A stretch of DNA of 64,000 bases from contig JAHBXR010000021.1 of assembly GCA_019636335.1 (NCBI GenBank), forward strand, positions 61,513 to 125,512, read 5' to 3'. The notes under the pieces are model-generated. The model was not told the origin of the DNA, searched no databases, and saw only the letters and a list, made by a program, of their open reading frames with translations. The stretch comes from Pirellulales bacterium (GTDB lineage: Bacteria; Planctomycetota; Planctomycetia; Pirellulales; JAEUIK01). Positions within the stretch are counted from its first letter, which is position 1. Each line of letters starts with the position of its first letter. Positions 37,797-45,759 of the stretch are shown here, one piece after another. The position numbers were made by a program, and so were the translations under genes.

Positions 37797-38289
37797 GTCC
37801 TGTTCCTGAGTGTTTTGATGGGACGCTGCATCCAGCCCCAAAGTGCCAGCCATGTGCAACGTCGACCGGCCGCGAGACGGCCGTGGCCGCTCGTGTGGTG
37901 CGCGGCAACATCGCGGAGACGCTCACGATTCGAACGCGATCGTGGGCCGTGACGTCGATAGGAGCCACTGCGCGAGGGAGACCACCGTGACATCGCATGC
38001 GACGTGGACCTGCCTGCGCGTGCCGGGTTGTTGACGCGCTCGTGCCGGGGACGCATCGACGGAAGCCACTCGCAAGCCGGAGGCTATCCGCAGCATAACT
38101 GGGCACTACTGGCCGAGCAAGTTTCGCCGGCGGCATCGCAAATTGACACTAGCGACCACCGACATTACGCTCCAAAGAAGGTGCAGAAACCGTGTCCGAC
38201 GGTTTCGCCCTCAATACCGCAGCGATCTCGCACCCTCACTCGTGGCGGCCGAAGCGCTTTCACCGTCGAAAAGGGCCGCCGCATTCCTT
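37797..38289. other. 493-bp divergent region between exbB-like and TonB-like genes
   Basis: No supported gene. It should contain the divergent promoters that would co-control the energy-transduction genes. I could not assign a specific operator. Confidence 0.4.
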
Positions 38290-39255
38290 ATGACCGACGC
38301 CGTCCAGCAACCCAGACGCCCACGTCGACTCGTCGATGTACACGATGCTACCGAGTTGAAGGGCTCCCGTTACGACTCGGCGGCAAGCTGGTTGATTTCG
38401 CTCCTGATGCTGACGGGCATCCTGGTCGTGGCGCTGGTGCTGATTCGCCTCTCGCAGCGGTTGCCGTCGGGCGAGCCCGCGGTGGAGGTCGTCATCGAGG
38501 AGCTCGGCGGCGGTGGCGGCGGGCGCGAAGATGGCTTTCCTGGCGAGACGCTCGACTTCGAGTCCCCTAATGCCGACGTCATCGCCGGCGAAAGTCAATT
38601 GGCGGAAACGCAGATCGAGCAGACGCTGGCCACCGTGTCGACGGTCGTCAGCAGTTTGCAGGCCGAGTTGCCCGACCTGACCTATACGGAGCAGTTCGTG
38701 CCCGGCGAAGGAGGCCGTTCCGAAGGGAACAGCCGGCGACCGGGACGCGGGACCGGAGGGGGCACCGGCAGCGGAGATGGTATCGGTTGGGGGAGCGGTT
38801 CAGGGCCGGGGGGTGGAGGTCGCTCGCGCGCCGAGCGTTGGGAGATCTTCTACCAGGATGGCGGCACGCTCGAAGAGTACGCCCGCCAACTCGATTTCTT
38901 CAAAGTCGAACTGGGGGTGATCGGCGGCACGGCCGAAGTCCAGTATGCCTACAACCTGACCAAGCCGATTCCCGACAAGCGCACCGGGCCCGGGCAGGAT
39001 GAAAAACGGCTCTACATGTCGTGGCGCAAGGGCTCTCTGCTGCAGGCCGATCAGGAGTTGTTGACGCGGGCCGGTATCTCTCACACGGGGCGGATTGTCG
39101 TGCAGTTCTATCCGGCCGAAACTGAGAACCTGCTGGCCCGGGCCGAACGCGACTTCCGCGGACTCGAGGCCAGCCGCATTCGCAAGACACGCTTCGGCGT
39201 GCGTCCCTCGAAGACGGGCTTCGAGTTTTTCGTCCTCGATCAGCTTGCGTTCTAG
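38290..39255 (+). CDS. TonB-like single-span protein with Gly-rich linker
   Basis: A 321-residue protein: short basic N-terminus, one membrane helix (about residues 32-55, LISLLMLTGILVVALVLIRL), an extended Gly/Ser/Arg linker with a GTGGGTGSGDG tract at about 150-175, and a globular C-terminal domain (about 185-321). This is the layout of TonB/TolA. It is transcribed away from the ExbB-ExbD-ExbD genes, so it is the likely partner that contacts outer-membrane proteins. The C-terminal domain is not a recognisable TonB_C sequence. Confidence 0.6.
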   Translation: MTDAVQQPRRPRRLVDVHDATELKGSRYDSAASWLISLLMLTGILVVALVLIRLSQRLPSGEPAVEVVIEELGGGGGGREDGFPGETLDFESPNADVIAGESQLAETQIEQTLATVSTVVSSLQAELPDLTYTEQFVPGEGGRSEGNSRRPGRGTGGGTGSGDGIGWGSGSGPGGGGRSRAERWEIFYQDGGTLEEYARQLDFFKVELGVIGGTAEVQYAYNLTKPIPDKRTGPGQDEKRLYMSWRKGSLLQADQELLTRAGISHTGRIVVQFYPAETENLLARAERDFRGLEASRIRKTRFGVRPSKTGFEFFVLDQLAF

Positions 39256-39328
39256 GTTGAACTGGCCCGGCTCGATCCGCGCTCGCGCGTCCTGCTCGTC
39301 GGAGGGGGGCCTGTGCTCCTCTCAAAAA

Positions 39329-39399
39329 TGCCTCGCCGACGAGTCGAACCTCGTCTTAAAGTTTCAAAGACTGCCGTGCGATCCGGCACACTGCAAGGC
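39329..39399 (-). tRNA. Degenerate tRNA-Gln(TTG)-like sequence, possibly a pseudo-tRNA
   Basis: The minus strand folds as a cloverleaf: acceptor GCCTTGC/GCGAGGC (one G-U) with A as discriminator, D-stem GTGC/GCAC, T-loop TTCGACT with a T-stem carrying one mismatch, and a 7-nt anticodon loop CTTTGAA giving TTG (Gln). The anticodon stem pairs poorly (GCAGT against ACTTT), so it may be decayed or specialised. Confidence 0.45.
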
Positions 39400-39463
39400 A
39401 TAGTCGGTTAATTATTCGCTCAGGCCACGGTTAACTTGGCAGAAGTGGCTCGATCTCGATGGT

Positions 39464-40012
39464 GTGGCGATGAACCATTGCCGGAAAACTCGCAAGTTCT
39501 CATGGTTCGCCATCGCTTTCTGGTTCACCGTGATGGGCATGCTGTTCTGGACGTTGTACGACGGAGACTGGGAGGCGGTCCTGTTAGCGGATAATGTCAG
39601 GTGGATCAAATCGCTTGATAGTCGCCCTGCTTGGAGCACTCCAATCGCTCCAACATACGAGGAGTTTCAATACGCCTTCCGTGAGCAACCTGGCGAACTT
39701 CCCATCACGGCACCCATCAAAGCTCGACTTCGATGGGATCGCATGCTCATGGAGTTCTTGCTTCGACTGTGGGGCGTGGTCGTGGTCTTCGCACTCCTGT
39801 CGGTTTCAAATCTTTCCGAGCAACGTAGCCTGGCGAGTTGCCTCGCGCGTTCGTGCGCGGTGACGTTCACGGTCGCCGCGGCACTGTGCCTTGTTCTCTC
39901 TGTTGTATTGAACGGTTGGGGCCTTGCCTTCCCGCATGTGTTTGCCATTGTCGGACTGTTGTTGGGATTACTCCACGGAGAAGCGACCTGGAAGCGGCGT
40001 CAAGTCAGCTAA
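39464..40012 (+). CDS. Hypothetical multi-pass membrane protein
   Basis: About 182 residues with hydrophobic segments near residues 13-31, 98-115, 132-150 and 157-172. No family recognised. The start is uncertain (GTG 39464 or ATG 39470) and no strong ribosome-binding site is seen. It lies between tRNA-like sequences at the edge of a scrambled region and may be recently acquired. Confidence 0.5.
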   Translation: MAMNHCRKTRKFSWFAIAFWFTVMGMLFWTLYDGDWEAVLLADNVRWIKSLDSRPAWSTPIAPTYEEFQYAFREQPGELPITAPIKARLRWDRMLMEFLLRLWGVVVVFALLSVSNLSEQRSLASCLARSCAVTFTVAAALCLVLSVVLNGWGLAFPHVFAIVGLLLGLLHGEATWKRRQVS

Positions 40013-40050
40013 CGCCGTCGACGACTGAGATTGCATTCATCGCTGGAAAG

Positions 40051-40121
40051 TGGACCCACCGGGAATCGAACCCGGATTTTCAGACTGCCGGTCTGATGTC
40101 TTCCCTTTGGACCATGAGCCC
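40051..40121 (-). tRNA. tRNA-like gene with alanine anticodon GGC and C33
   Basis: The minus strand gives a full 71-nt cloverleaf: acceptor GGGCTCA/TGGGTCC with G3-U70 (the alanine identity pair) and discriminator A, a 3-bp D-stem with GG in the loop, perfect anticodon stem TCAGA/TCTGA, loop CCGGCAG (anticodon GGC), and perfect T-arm CCGGG/CCCGG with TTCGATT. The near-universal T33 is replaced by C, and C32/G38 could pair, narrowing the loop. Its D-arm does not look like normal tRNA-Ala. Confidence 0.65.
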
Positions 40122-40132
40122 GCGTAGTTCAG

Positions 40133-40204
40133 TGGACCTGCCTGGGAATCGAACCCAGATTTCCTGGTTGCAGGCCAGGCGTCTTCCCGTTGGACGAGCA
40201 GCCC
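40133..40204 (-). tRNA. tRNA-like gene with alanine anticodon TGC and C33
   Basis: Second of a tandem pair, 11 bp from the first and similar in D- and T-arms. Anticodon stem CCTGG/CCAGG is perfect and the loop CCTGCAA gives TGC with C33. T-arm CTGGG/CCCAG with TTCGATT. The acceptor GGGCTGC pairs with GCAGGTCC only if one G bulges, which restores G3-U70 and discriminator A. Directly upstream lies the heptamer array. Confidence 0.6.
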
Positions 40205-40212
40205 ATTCAAGT

Positions 40213-40310
40213 AGTGGTCAGTGGTCAGTGGTCAGTGGTCAGTGGTCAGTGGTCAGTGGTCAGTGGTCAGTGGTCAGTGGTCAGTGGTCAGTGGTCAGTG
40301 GTCAGTGGTC
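40213..40310. repeat. Tandem heptamer array, 14 x AGTGGTC
   Basis: Fourteen perfect, head-to-tail copies of AGTGGTC. It begins 9 bp from the end of a tRNA-like gene and continues without a gap into a second array of a related heptamer. Open frames across it are artefacts of the period. Confidence 0.95.
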
Positions 40311-40394
40311 AGTTGGCAGTTGGCAGTTGGCAGTTGGCAGTTGGCAGTTGGCAGTTGGCAGTTGGCAGTTGGCAGTTGGCAGTTGGCAGTTGGC
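40311..40394. repeat. Tandem heptamer array, 12 x AGTTGGC
   Basis: Twelve perfect copies of AGTTGGC, immediately following the AGTGGTC array. The unit differs from its neighbour by an internal rearrangement, so the two arrays amplified separately. Confidence 0.95.
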
Positions 40395-40446
40395 AGTTGC
40401 CGGCCCAGGTCGATCCACTGATCACTAGCCACTGCCCCCTGCTTGC

Positions 40447-40842
40447 TCACGGCTTGCGCGCCAAAACGGCATTCCGCTCGGCGACCATTTTTTCAAACGC
40501 TTCATCGGCCGGCCGGATCTCGAACGGACCTATCTTCACGCCGGGATGCTTCGATATCAGCGCGACGGCGTGTTCCAAATCGCGGGCTTCGAGCAGCAAG
40601 ATGCCCCCCAGCACTTCCTTGGTCTCGGAAAACGGGCCATCGGTGGCTTCCACCTCGCCCCCTCGCATCTTCAGCGTGACCGCCTTTTGTGCGGAGGAGA
40701 GCGCTTCGCCCCCGAGAAAATGCCCACCGCGCCGCAGCTCGTCGTCGTAGGCCAGGCACTCGTCCATCAGGCGCTGCGTTTCATCCTGCGGAAGCTCGGC
40801 AAATTTCGTTTCGTCGAAGTATCCCAGGCAGACGAATTTCAT
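40447..40842 (-). CDS. YciI-family (DGPF domain) protein
   Basis: A 131-residue protein with a YCII-related fold: MKFVCLGYFDETKFAEL at the start, a conserved RRGGHFLGGEALSS, the ATDGPFSETKEVLGGILLLE motif that gives the DGPF name, and FEIRPADEAFE near the end. Such proteins often pair with ECF sigma factors; none is seen beside it. The ATG at 40842 fits the family N-terminus. Biochemical role is unknown. Confidence 0.87.
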   Translation of the reverse strand: MKFVCLGYFDETKFAELPQDETQRLMDECLAYDDELRRGGHFLGGEALSSAQKAVTLKMRGGEVEATDGPFSETKEVLGGILLLEARDLEHAVALISKHPGVKIGPFEIRPADEAFEKMVAERNAVLARKP

Positions 40843-42032
40843 CACATTCCTCGTTTGTTGGCGGCACGGTGTGAACTTGATCCCAGCCTGGATCGCTGCC
40901 AGGCTTCTGTCCATTGGTCGAACGGCAGCGGCAGAAATCGACACGGCGGACGAGATTTTCCGGAAAAAATGCCCGTGGATCGTGCCGTCGATGGGGCCTG
41001 CCGGGTCGCCGACAATCTCTGAAGCGGGTTCGCTTCCGTGGTTTCAGTCGGGCAGTCCGACGCCTATTTCAAAAAGAAGGCAGCTTTAGCACAAGCTCTA
41101 TCTGGCCTGGTGATGACCCCTGCGACGTTGAAAGTCGCAGGGTCTGCACACGGGCGTGTTCGACCCTTCATCACCTTTACCCCTGTTGTTGATGTCTCCA
41201 TCGCCCAACAGCAGGCGGTCGTGCCACGAGCCTTCTGAGTTCGGGTCGAGTCTCCCGTCGGACACTCTCGCCTTGCTCGATCGCTTTCCTGCTCCGGGAA
41301 GCAGGTCCACGATCCCCTTGCGGGCAAACGCGACCGCCTTGCGGCGAATCGCTGTAGGCACTTCGACTCTGTAGCACACACGGTTTGTTGCCGCTCCTTG
41401 CGGATGGGCAGCTTCCCGGACACTTCCGAGTGTCGGCTTGCGCCGATGGGCACGTTTCACGAGAACCGCATTGAAGCCGTGATCTTCTGGGCAGCATTGC
41501 GCTGTTGGGCAGCGCCTCACACCCTCAGTTGCTTGGCGGCCTCTCGTTCCCAAAACGATTACCCGCCAGCGTCGTTGCCACACGCCACCGACGAACGAAC
41601 GCCGGCGCGGTGAACTGCCTTTCGTCTATCTCTCCTGCCGAGAGCCGATTGCCCGTGCCAGGCAAATCGGTTTCAGGTCCGGGCGACATCACGGACCGTT
41701 TATCGCTCCACGTGGCCGATGTGCGAGAAACTGCGAGTAAACAGCTCCGACCATGTGCAAGCAAGACCTGCACGAGGAACGCATCGTTCACGTGGAATTC
41801 AATCACTTCAATTGTCAAAGATCAGCGCGCACGCTGAGCGCACGCCGAGAACGGGGGAGCAGTCGAACCGTGGACCGCAGGAAAGAGAAGATCGCGTTCG
41901 AGCTCGATTATTCCCTGAAATCTTTTTTTGTTCTGCCGCTCTTCTGTTCTCGTGTTCGGATTGCGAGTTGCGAAATGCAAACGTGGATCGGGAGACGCTC
42001 GTCGACCACCGCTGCGCGGCGGTGCCCGCGTC
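40843..42032. other. 1.2-kb region without a supported gene
   Basis: Only short, unconvincing frames. One clear structure is a hairpin at 41115-41144: GACCCCTGCGAC pairs with GTCGCAGGGTC (one bulge) around a 7-nt loop GTTGAAA. It resembles an anticodon arm but no full tRNA could be drawn. Base composition and scattered CGAAC/TTCGA motifs suggest decayed RNA-gene material. Confidence 0.45.
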
Positions 42033-42076
42033 TGCGGCTTTTCAGGCCACCGCTACACCATCTCAGCTACCGACCC
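42033..42076 (-). pseudogene. 5' half of a tRNA-Phe(GAA)-like sequence
   Basis: The minus strand reads GGGTCGG, TA, a D-arm GCTGAGATGGTGTAGC, then anticodon arm GTGGC-CTGAAAA-GCCGC (anticodon GAA, Phe, T33 intact). Beyond that no T-arm with TTCGA or matching acceptor is found, so only the 5' half survives. Confidence 0.55.
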
Positions 42077-42124
42077 GGTTCATAGGTGTTGCGTCGTTTC
42101 CTCCGCGGCGTCACGCTCCGGACA

Positions 42125-42159
42125 ACAAAAAAGCCCGCTGTCTTGGTGACACCGGGCTT
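42125..42159 (-). terminator. Intrinsic terminator on the minus strand, without an assigned gene
   Basis: Minus strand: AAGCCCG pairs with CGGGCTT, extended by TGTC/GACA across a mismatch, followed by a T-rich run. It would end transcripts coming from higher coordinates, where only a tRNA-Arg fragment and an IS remnant are visible. Confidence 0.8.
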
Positions 42160-42498
42160 GAGCAGCCAGCAGGTTGCAGCCAAGCGTCACAAGCGTAGCG
42201 GTTGCGCCAAGAAATGTGTCTCTCGCCGTGTCAACAACGAGACTATTCGGGGCGCAAGAGCCGCCTCGGCAAATCGTTCGTTGAACTGGATCGGCCGCAA
42301 AAGGATCATGGCGGAACGAAGGCAAGAAGTTCGCATGGTGTCACGCCGCGTACGCCGCGACGTCATTCCTACTAAACCCGACAGACACGGAATAAGTTTC
42401 GGCGGTTCGCTCAGAAAAATGAAGCCGGCCGGCCGGTGGTCGTCGCTGCCATCTGTCGCCGTAAGAAGGCTCGACGATGCCGCGGTACCTTAACGAGA

Positions 42499-42684
42499 TC
42501 ACCCCGCCGCGTGAAAGTGATCGAGTCGTTGCGGCAAGTCGCGCACGAACTTGGCATCCACGTGCGGCGGAAGGCCTGAGTATTGAATCTTGCGACTGGA
42601 CATCCAGGCTTTAGCGCGGTGCGTACCTGCTCGTGGCTGATGGCCTCGACGATTACTGGTCGGACCAGGCAGGGCCGGCCGCAT
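42499..42684 (-). pseudogene. IS630-family transposase remnant
   Basis: One frame gives SSRKIQYSGLPPHVDAKFV, matching the N-terminus of the IS630 second ORF at 60876-61571 (MTNRKIQYWVIPPDADAEFV). Another frame just upstream gives IVEAISHEQVRTALK, matching that element's first-ORF end (VADSISHETVRQTLK). The rest of the element is gone. Confidence 0.7.
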
Positions 42685-42877
42685 CGGCCTTTAAGAGCAT
42701 TTGCGCTCGCCGGACCTGCTAGCTCGAACCGCTGAGATTCTCGATGATCTCACACAAGGCTTCGCGCCTTCGCTGCCTGCTGCACAATGGACTGTTTGGG
42801 CATGGGACACTTCCTTGTGACCCCAATCAATCACCAACAGCCAACCCAAGCTGCTGGGTTTGACAAAACAACAGTAG

Positions 42878-42921
42878 TATCCCCGACAGGATTCGAACCT
42901 GTAACCTTCGGCTCCGGAGGC
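42878..42921 (-). pseudogene. 3' half of a tRNA-Arg(CCG)
   Basis: On the minus strand the sequence from the anticodon loop onward is intact: loop CTCCGGA (anticodon CCG), stem half GCCGA, variable loop, perfect T-arm ACAGG-TTCGAAT-CCTGT, acceptor half CGGGGAT and discriminator A. The 5' half is missing: the expected GCTCAG D-arm and an ATCCCCG acceptor are absent. Such 3' tRNA halves typically mark integration sites of mobile elements. Confidence 0.7.
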
Positions 42922-43287
42922 GGCGATCCGGCAGGGAACTGCACTCAGCGACACGTTCACAACTCGCGCATCGAAGCCAAGTTGTGAAGGAAAACGCAAG
43001 ACCGACAGGCAGGCGTCGGTTGTCCGAATTTTACGCGATTTCGCAGGAATTGCCAGCGCTTCTGCATCAAATTTTGTATTTCATCGACTTAGAAACCGGA
43101 TCGACGGCCTGCGCCACTTCTCGGTTGGAAGTCATTCATCGCGTCATTCGGCGTTGATACGCAATCGCGAAATCGGCGCTGCGATTGTAATCTGATCCGC
43201 GCGGTATGGTGCATCGAGCATGCATATCGCGATGCCTAAGCGCACGGCCAACCTACCGCACCCAAAAACTTCTTACTTCCCCGGCTT

Positions 43288-43467
43288 CTAAGCATTCTTC
43301 TTCGCACCTCGGCTGACGATCAACCAGAGTGCATGAACCGTGCCTGGTATCCAGCCAAGAAGTGTGAGGATCAGGTTGATCCAGAAATGAGTGCTGAGAC
43401 CCACGACCAAGAACGCAGCCAAGGGCGGAAGAAGTAATGCCAAAAGGATCAACAGAACCGTCCACAT
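43288..43467 (-). CDS. Pmp3/YqaE family small membrane protein
   Basis: A 59-residue protein: MWTVLLILLALLLPPLAAFL, then VVGLSTHFWINLILTLLGWI and PGTVHALWLIVSRG, ending AKKNA. Two hydrophobic helices with a Pro-Pro in the first and the LGWIPGxxHA turn are the mark of the Pmp3/UPF0057 family, linked to membrane potential and salt or cold stress. AAAGGCGG lies upstream of the ATG. It lies at the start of the stress-gene island. Confidence 0.88.
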   Translation of the reverse strand: MWTVLLILLALLLPPLAAFLVVGLSTHFWINLILTLLGWIPGTVHALWLIVSRGAKKNA

Positions 43468-43483
43468 TTTGTGCCGCCTTTCG

Positions 43484-44008
43484 CTAATCGCCTGGTTTCT
43501 CTTGCGAGAACACTAATACGCTGTAGGGTCCGATGTTAATCGTTCCGGATGCAGGAAAGCCATCTCTGCGAACGGAATTCGCTTGCTGCGGACCCTCTGG
43601 GGTCACAGCGCCCGTGATCACATCGGAACAAGCCTGGTTTCCAAAGCCGCGGCTATAACCGCTCCAGTCGCTGTTCAGCCGTAGTCGCCAAGTTTCCGGC
43701 GCCGGAAATCCCAGCCGATAGTTCTCGTGGGCAAGATGGGAGAGATTCACCACGACCACCACGTCGTCGCCGGGGCCGCCTTGGTGCCAGCGATGATAGG
43801 CGATCACGTTGTCGGCCTGATTCTGATGGAACGTGTTCAGTCCAGAGCCCGTAAGCCCTCGCGTCGAACGGATGAGCCAATCCTGGCATGCGAGCGAGTC
43901 AAGCCGACCAACCTCGGAAAGCTGGCTGCGAAGGATCCTCCGGCGGACAAATGCGAGGGACTGGCGGCAGCTCGGCAAGCGGACATGTCCAGTTGTGGAA
44001 GGCCTCAT
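43484..44008 (-). pseudogene. C-terminal remnant of an alpha-amylase/branching-enzyme-like protein
   Basis: A 174-codon frame whose last about 120 residues match the C-terminal beta domain of GH13 enzymes: VIAYHRWHQGGPGDDVVVVV, RLRLNSDWSGYSRGFGNQA and TINIGPYSVLVFSQE. The catalytic barrel (about 400 residues) is absent, so it cannot be an active glucan enzyme. The frame starts at an ATG overlapping the stop of the HAD-ATPase gene (ATGA), so it may still be translated by coupling. Confidence 0.75.
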
Positions 44009-45714
44009 TCGGGCAGCGTGTAGCGCGCCTCGATGAGGCTGCGGATCAAGCGTCGCGATTCGACAGGATGCAGGTCCTGCCTGCGTTCAATCTGCTCCGC
44101 CTGCTCGGCTAGGTAGCTGTCCTTCACGGCGCCGCGGAACCATCGCGAGTAGTCGCCGCGGCGCAGATGGTACAGCCAGGTTTCTTCGTCTACGCCTTCG
44201 GCAATTTGCGCGAACATGGCCAAATTCTGCGCGCGGATATTCTGCCGACCTCCGGGGCCGCGAAAGAAGAAACTGCGATGGCGCATGTTTCCTTCGGCGT
44301 ACTTGCGGTGATGCCGAATTCGTTCCGCGCTGCCGGGAACAATCTGTATCGGAAATGGCGGCTCGTTCTTGTGCGGGAACCAAACGACCGCGTTGCCGCG
44401 CTGACTGGACAACCCCTCGGGCCAATCGAGCGGCTGACCGATCGCGTCGGCAAACTTCCGGATCGTCTTCTGTGGCGAAGGACCGACGGCGATGACGACA
44501 TCCACGAGCCTCAGCACCAGCGGCGCCAGATGATCGGGATGAACGGTCACGAGCACGGTTTCTCCCAGGCTTTGCGGCAATGCTCGCCCCAAGTGGGCCC
44601 ACTCGCCAGGCAACATGTGGTGAGCCTCATCGAGAACAATCCAGTGCGGACGCCCCGTGCGCGTGCGAATAGCCTGCAAGTTGGGAAACAGTTGGCCGAA
44701 AAACTCGGGCCGGTCGGCGAGTGGAATCCCTAACAAGTTGACGTTGAGGGTGACCTTCGGATCTTCCAGCAGGGCCAGCACCTCGCCAACGCTCACCGGG
44801 TGGTTCTGGTTGCCAATCGTGATCACGTCGGGCAAGGTTCCGTAATCCCCTTCGGGATCGACGATACAGAGTTGATATTCCTGTTCCATGAGCCGCTCCA
44901 CGATTCCGGCGGAGACAGTCGATTTGCCGCTGCCGGACGGACCTGCGATCAGGATGTTGACGCCATACGGCGAGATGGTAACGTCCGACCCGTCCTCTCG
45001 TCGGCCGATGGTCATCAGGTGCTGAGGCAGGTGGGCTTGCATGCGGCACAGGTCGTTGGCGAGCAACTCATCGACGAGCTCCGCGAAGCCATCTCCGTTC
45101 GACGCCTGGGTGACCAGGCTCGCCGCTTGCAAAATCGACGGCACGGCATTGGCGACCGTCGCCGAGCATTCGCTGCGCTGCAGGAAAGAATGATCGTTTT
45201 CCGAATCGCCGATTCCCACGACTTCGTGCCGCGAGAGGCCGAGCTTGCGCAGTGCATAGTCCATGCCCGTGGACTTGTTGACGCACGCCGGCAACACCAT
45301 CACCGCCGCGCGGTTGAAGATGACTTGCAGTTCCAGCCCCATTTCCTGAATGACTTGAACCACGGCCGTATGATGAGGCAACCAGGTCGCGACGATGACC
45401 CGCCCTACTTCGAGCGGCTCCACGCGCAGCTCCTTGAGCCGTTCGATAAAACGGGGCGACGGAGGCTTGGCCAGTGACGTTTCTTTGCGAGTCGCCGGCT
45501 CGTAAATGACGGCGCCGTTTTCGGCGACAACGCAATCAAACAGATCGAGCTGAGGAAAGACGGAGAGCAGGTCATCGAGTCGCCTGCCGGTAATCAGGAC
45601 CGCGCGGCGACCCGAAGAACGGAGACGCTGAATCGCCGCGATGGCCGCGCCGGAAGGGCGCCCCTCCTGGGCAATGACGCCGTCATAGTCGGTCACGACT
45701 GCCAGGTAACGCAC
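44005..45714 (-). CDS. HAD-IIB phosphatase fused to a P-loop ATPase
   Basis: A 569-residue two-domain protein. Residues 1-230 are a HAD hydrolase: VVTDYDGVIA (nucleophile Asp), VLITGRR, and VGIGDSENDHSFL, of the Cof/sugar-phosphatase type. Residues about 240-500 are a HerA/DUF87-like P-loop NTPase: Walker A AGPSGSGKST near 256-265, then CIVDPEGDYGTL, and Walker B HWIVLDEAHHML. The combination suggests phosphatase activity controlled by ATP hydrolysis; the substrate is unknown. An amylase remnant downstream and an alcohol dehydrogenase upstream (45-bp gap) share the strand. Confidence 0.85.
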   Translation of the reverse strand: MRYLAVVTDYDGVIAQEGRPSGAAIAAIQRLRSSGRRAVLITGRRLDDLLSVFPQLDLFDCVVAENGAVIYEPATRKETSLAKPPSPRFIERLKELRVEPLEVGRVIVATWLPHHTAVVQVIQEMGLELQVIFNRAAVMVLPACVNKSTGMDYALRKLGLSRHEVVGIGDSENDHSFLQRSECSATVANAVPSILQAASLVTQASNGDGFAELVDELLANDLCRMQAHLPQHLMTIGRREDGSDVTISPYGVNILIAGPSGSGKSTVSAGIVERLMEQEYQLCIVDPEGDYGTLPDVITIGNQNHPVSVGEVLALLEDPKVTLNVNLLGIPLADRPEFFGQLFPNLQAIRTRTGRPHWIVLDEAHHMLPGEWAHLGRALPQSLGETVLVTVHPDHLAPLVLRLVDVVIAVGPSPQKTIRKFADAIGQPLDWPEGLSSQRGNAVVWFPHKNEPPFPIQIVPGSAERIRHHRKYAEGNMRHRSFFFRGPGGRQNIRAQNLAMFAQIAEGVDEETWLYHLRRGDYSRWFRGAVKDSYLAEQAEQIERRQDLHPVESRRLIRSLIEARYTLPE

Positions 45715-45759
45715 AGAAAACCCTTCCGGAGACGTCGTGTCGCAGATGCTTCGCCAGGT

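Noticed and set aside
40213..40394. CRISPR array
   Set aside because: Units are 7 bp without spacers, and no cas genes are present in the window.
40190..40750. Open frames through the heptamer arrays
   Set aside because: The translation is a pure consequence of the 7-bp repeat read in three frames and then runs antisense to a YciI-family gene.
41115..41144. Hairpin as tRNA-Ser or selenocysteine tRNA
   Set aside because: Only an anticodon-like arm could be drawn; D-arm, T-arm and acceptor could not be found on either strand.
42787..42987. Small plus-strand protein with SPTGFEPVTF
   Set aside because: This peptide is the antisense translation of the tRNA-Arg T-arm, a known false gene call.
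43253..43465. 70-residue minus-strand frame over the Pmp3-like gene
   Set aside because: The overlapping 59-codon frame gives a clear Pmp3 family protein with a ribosome-binding site; the other frame has no family signal.
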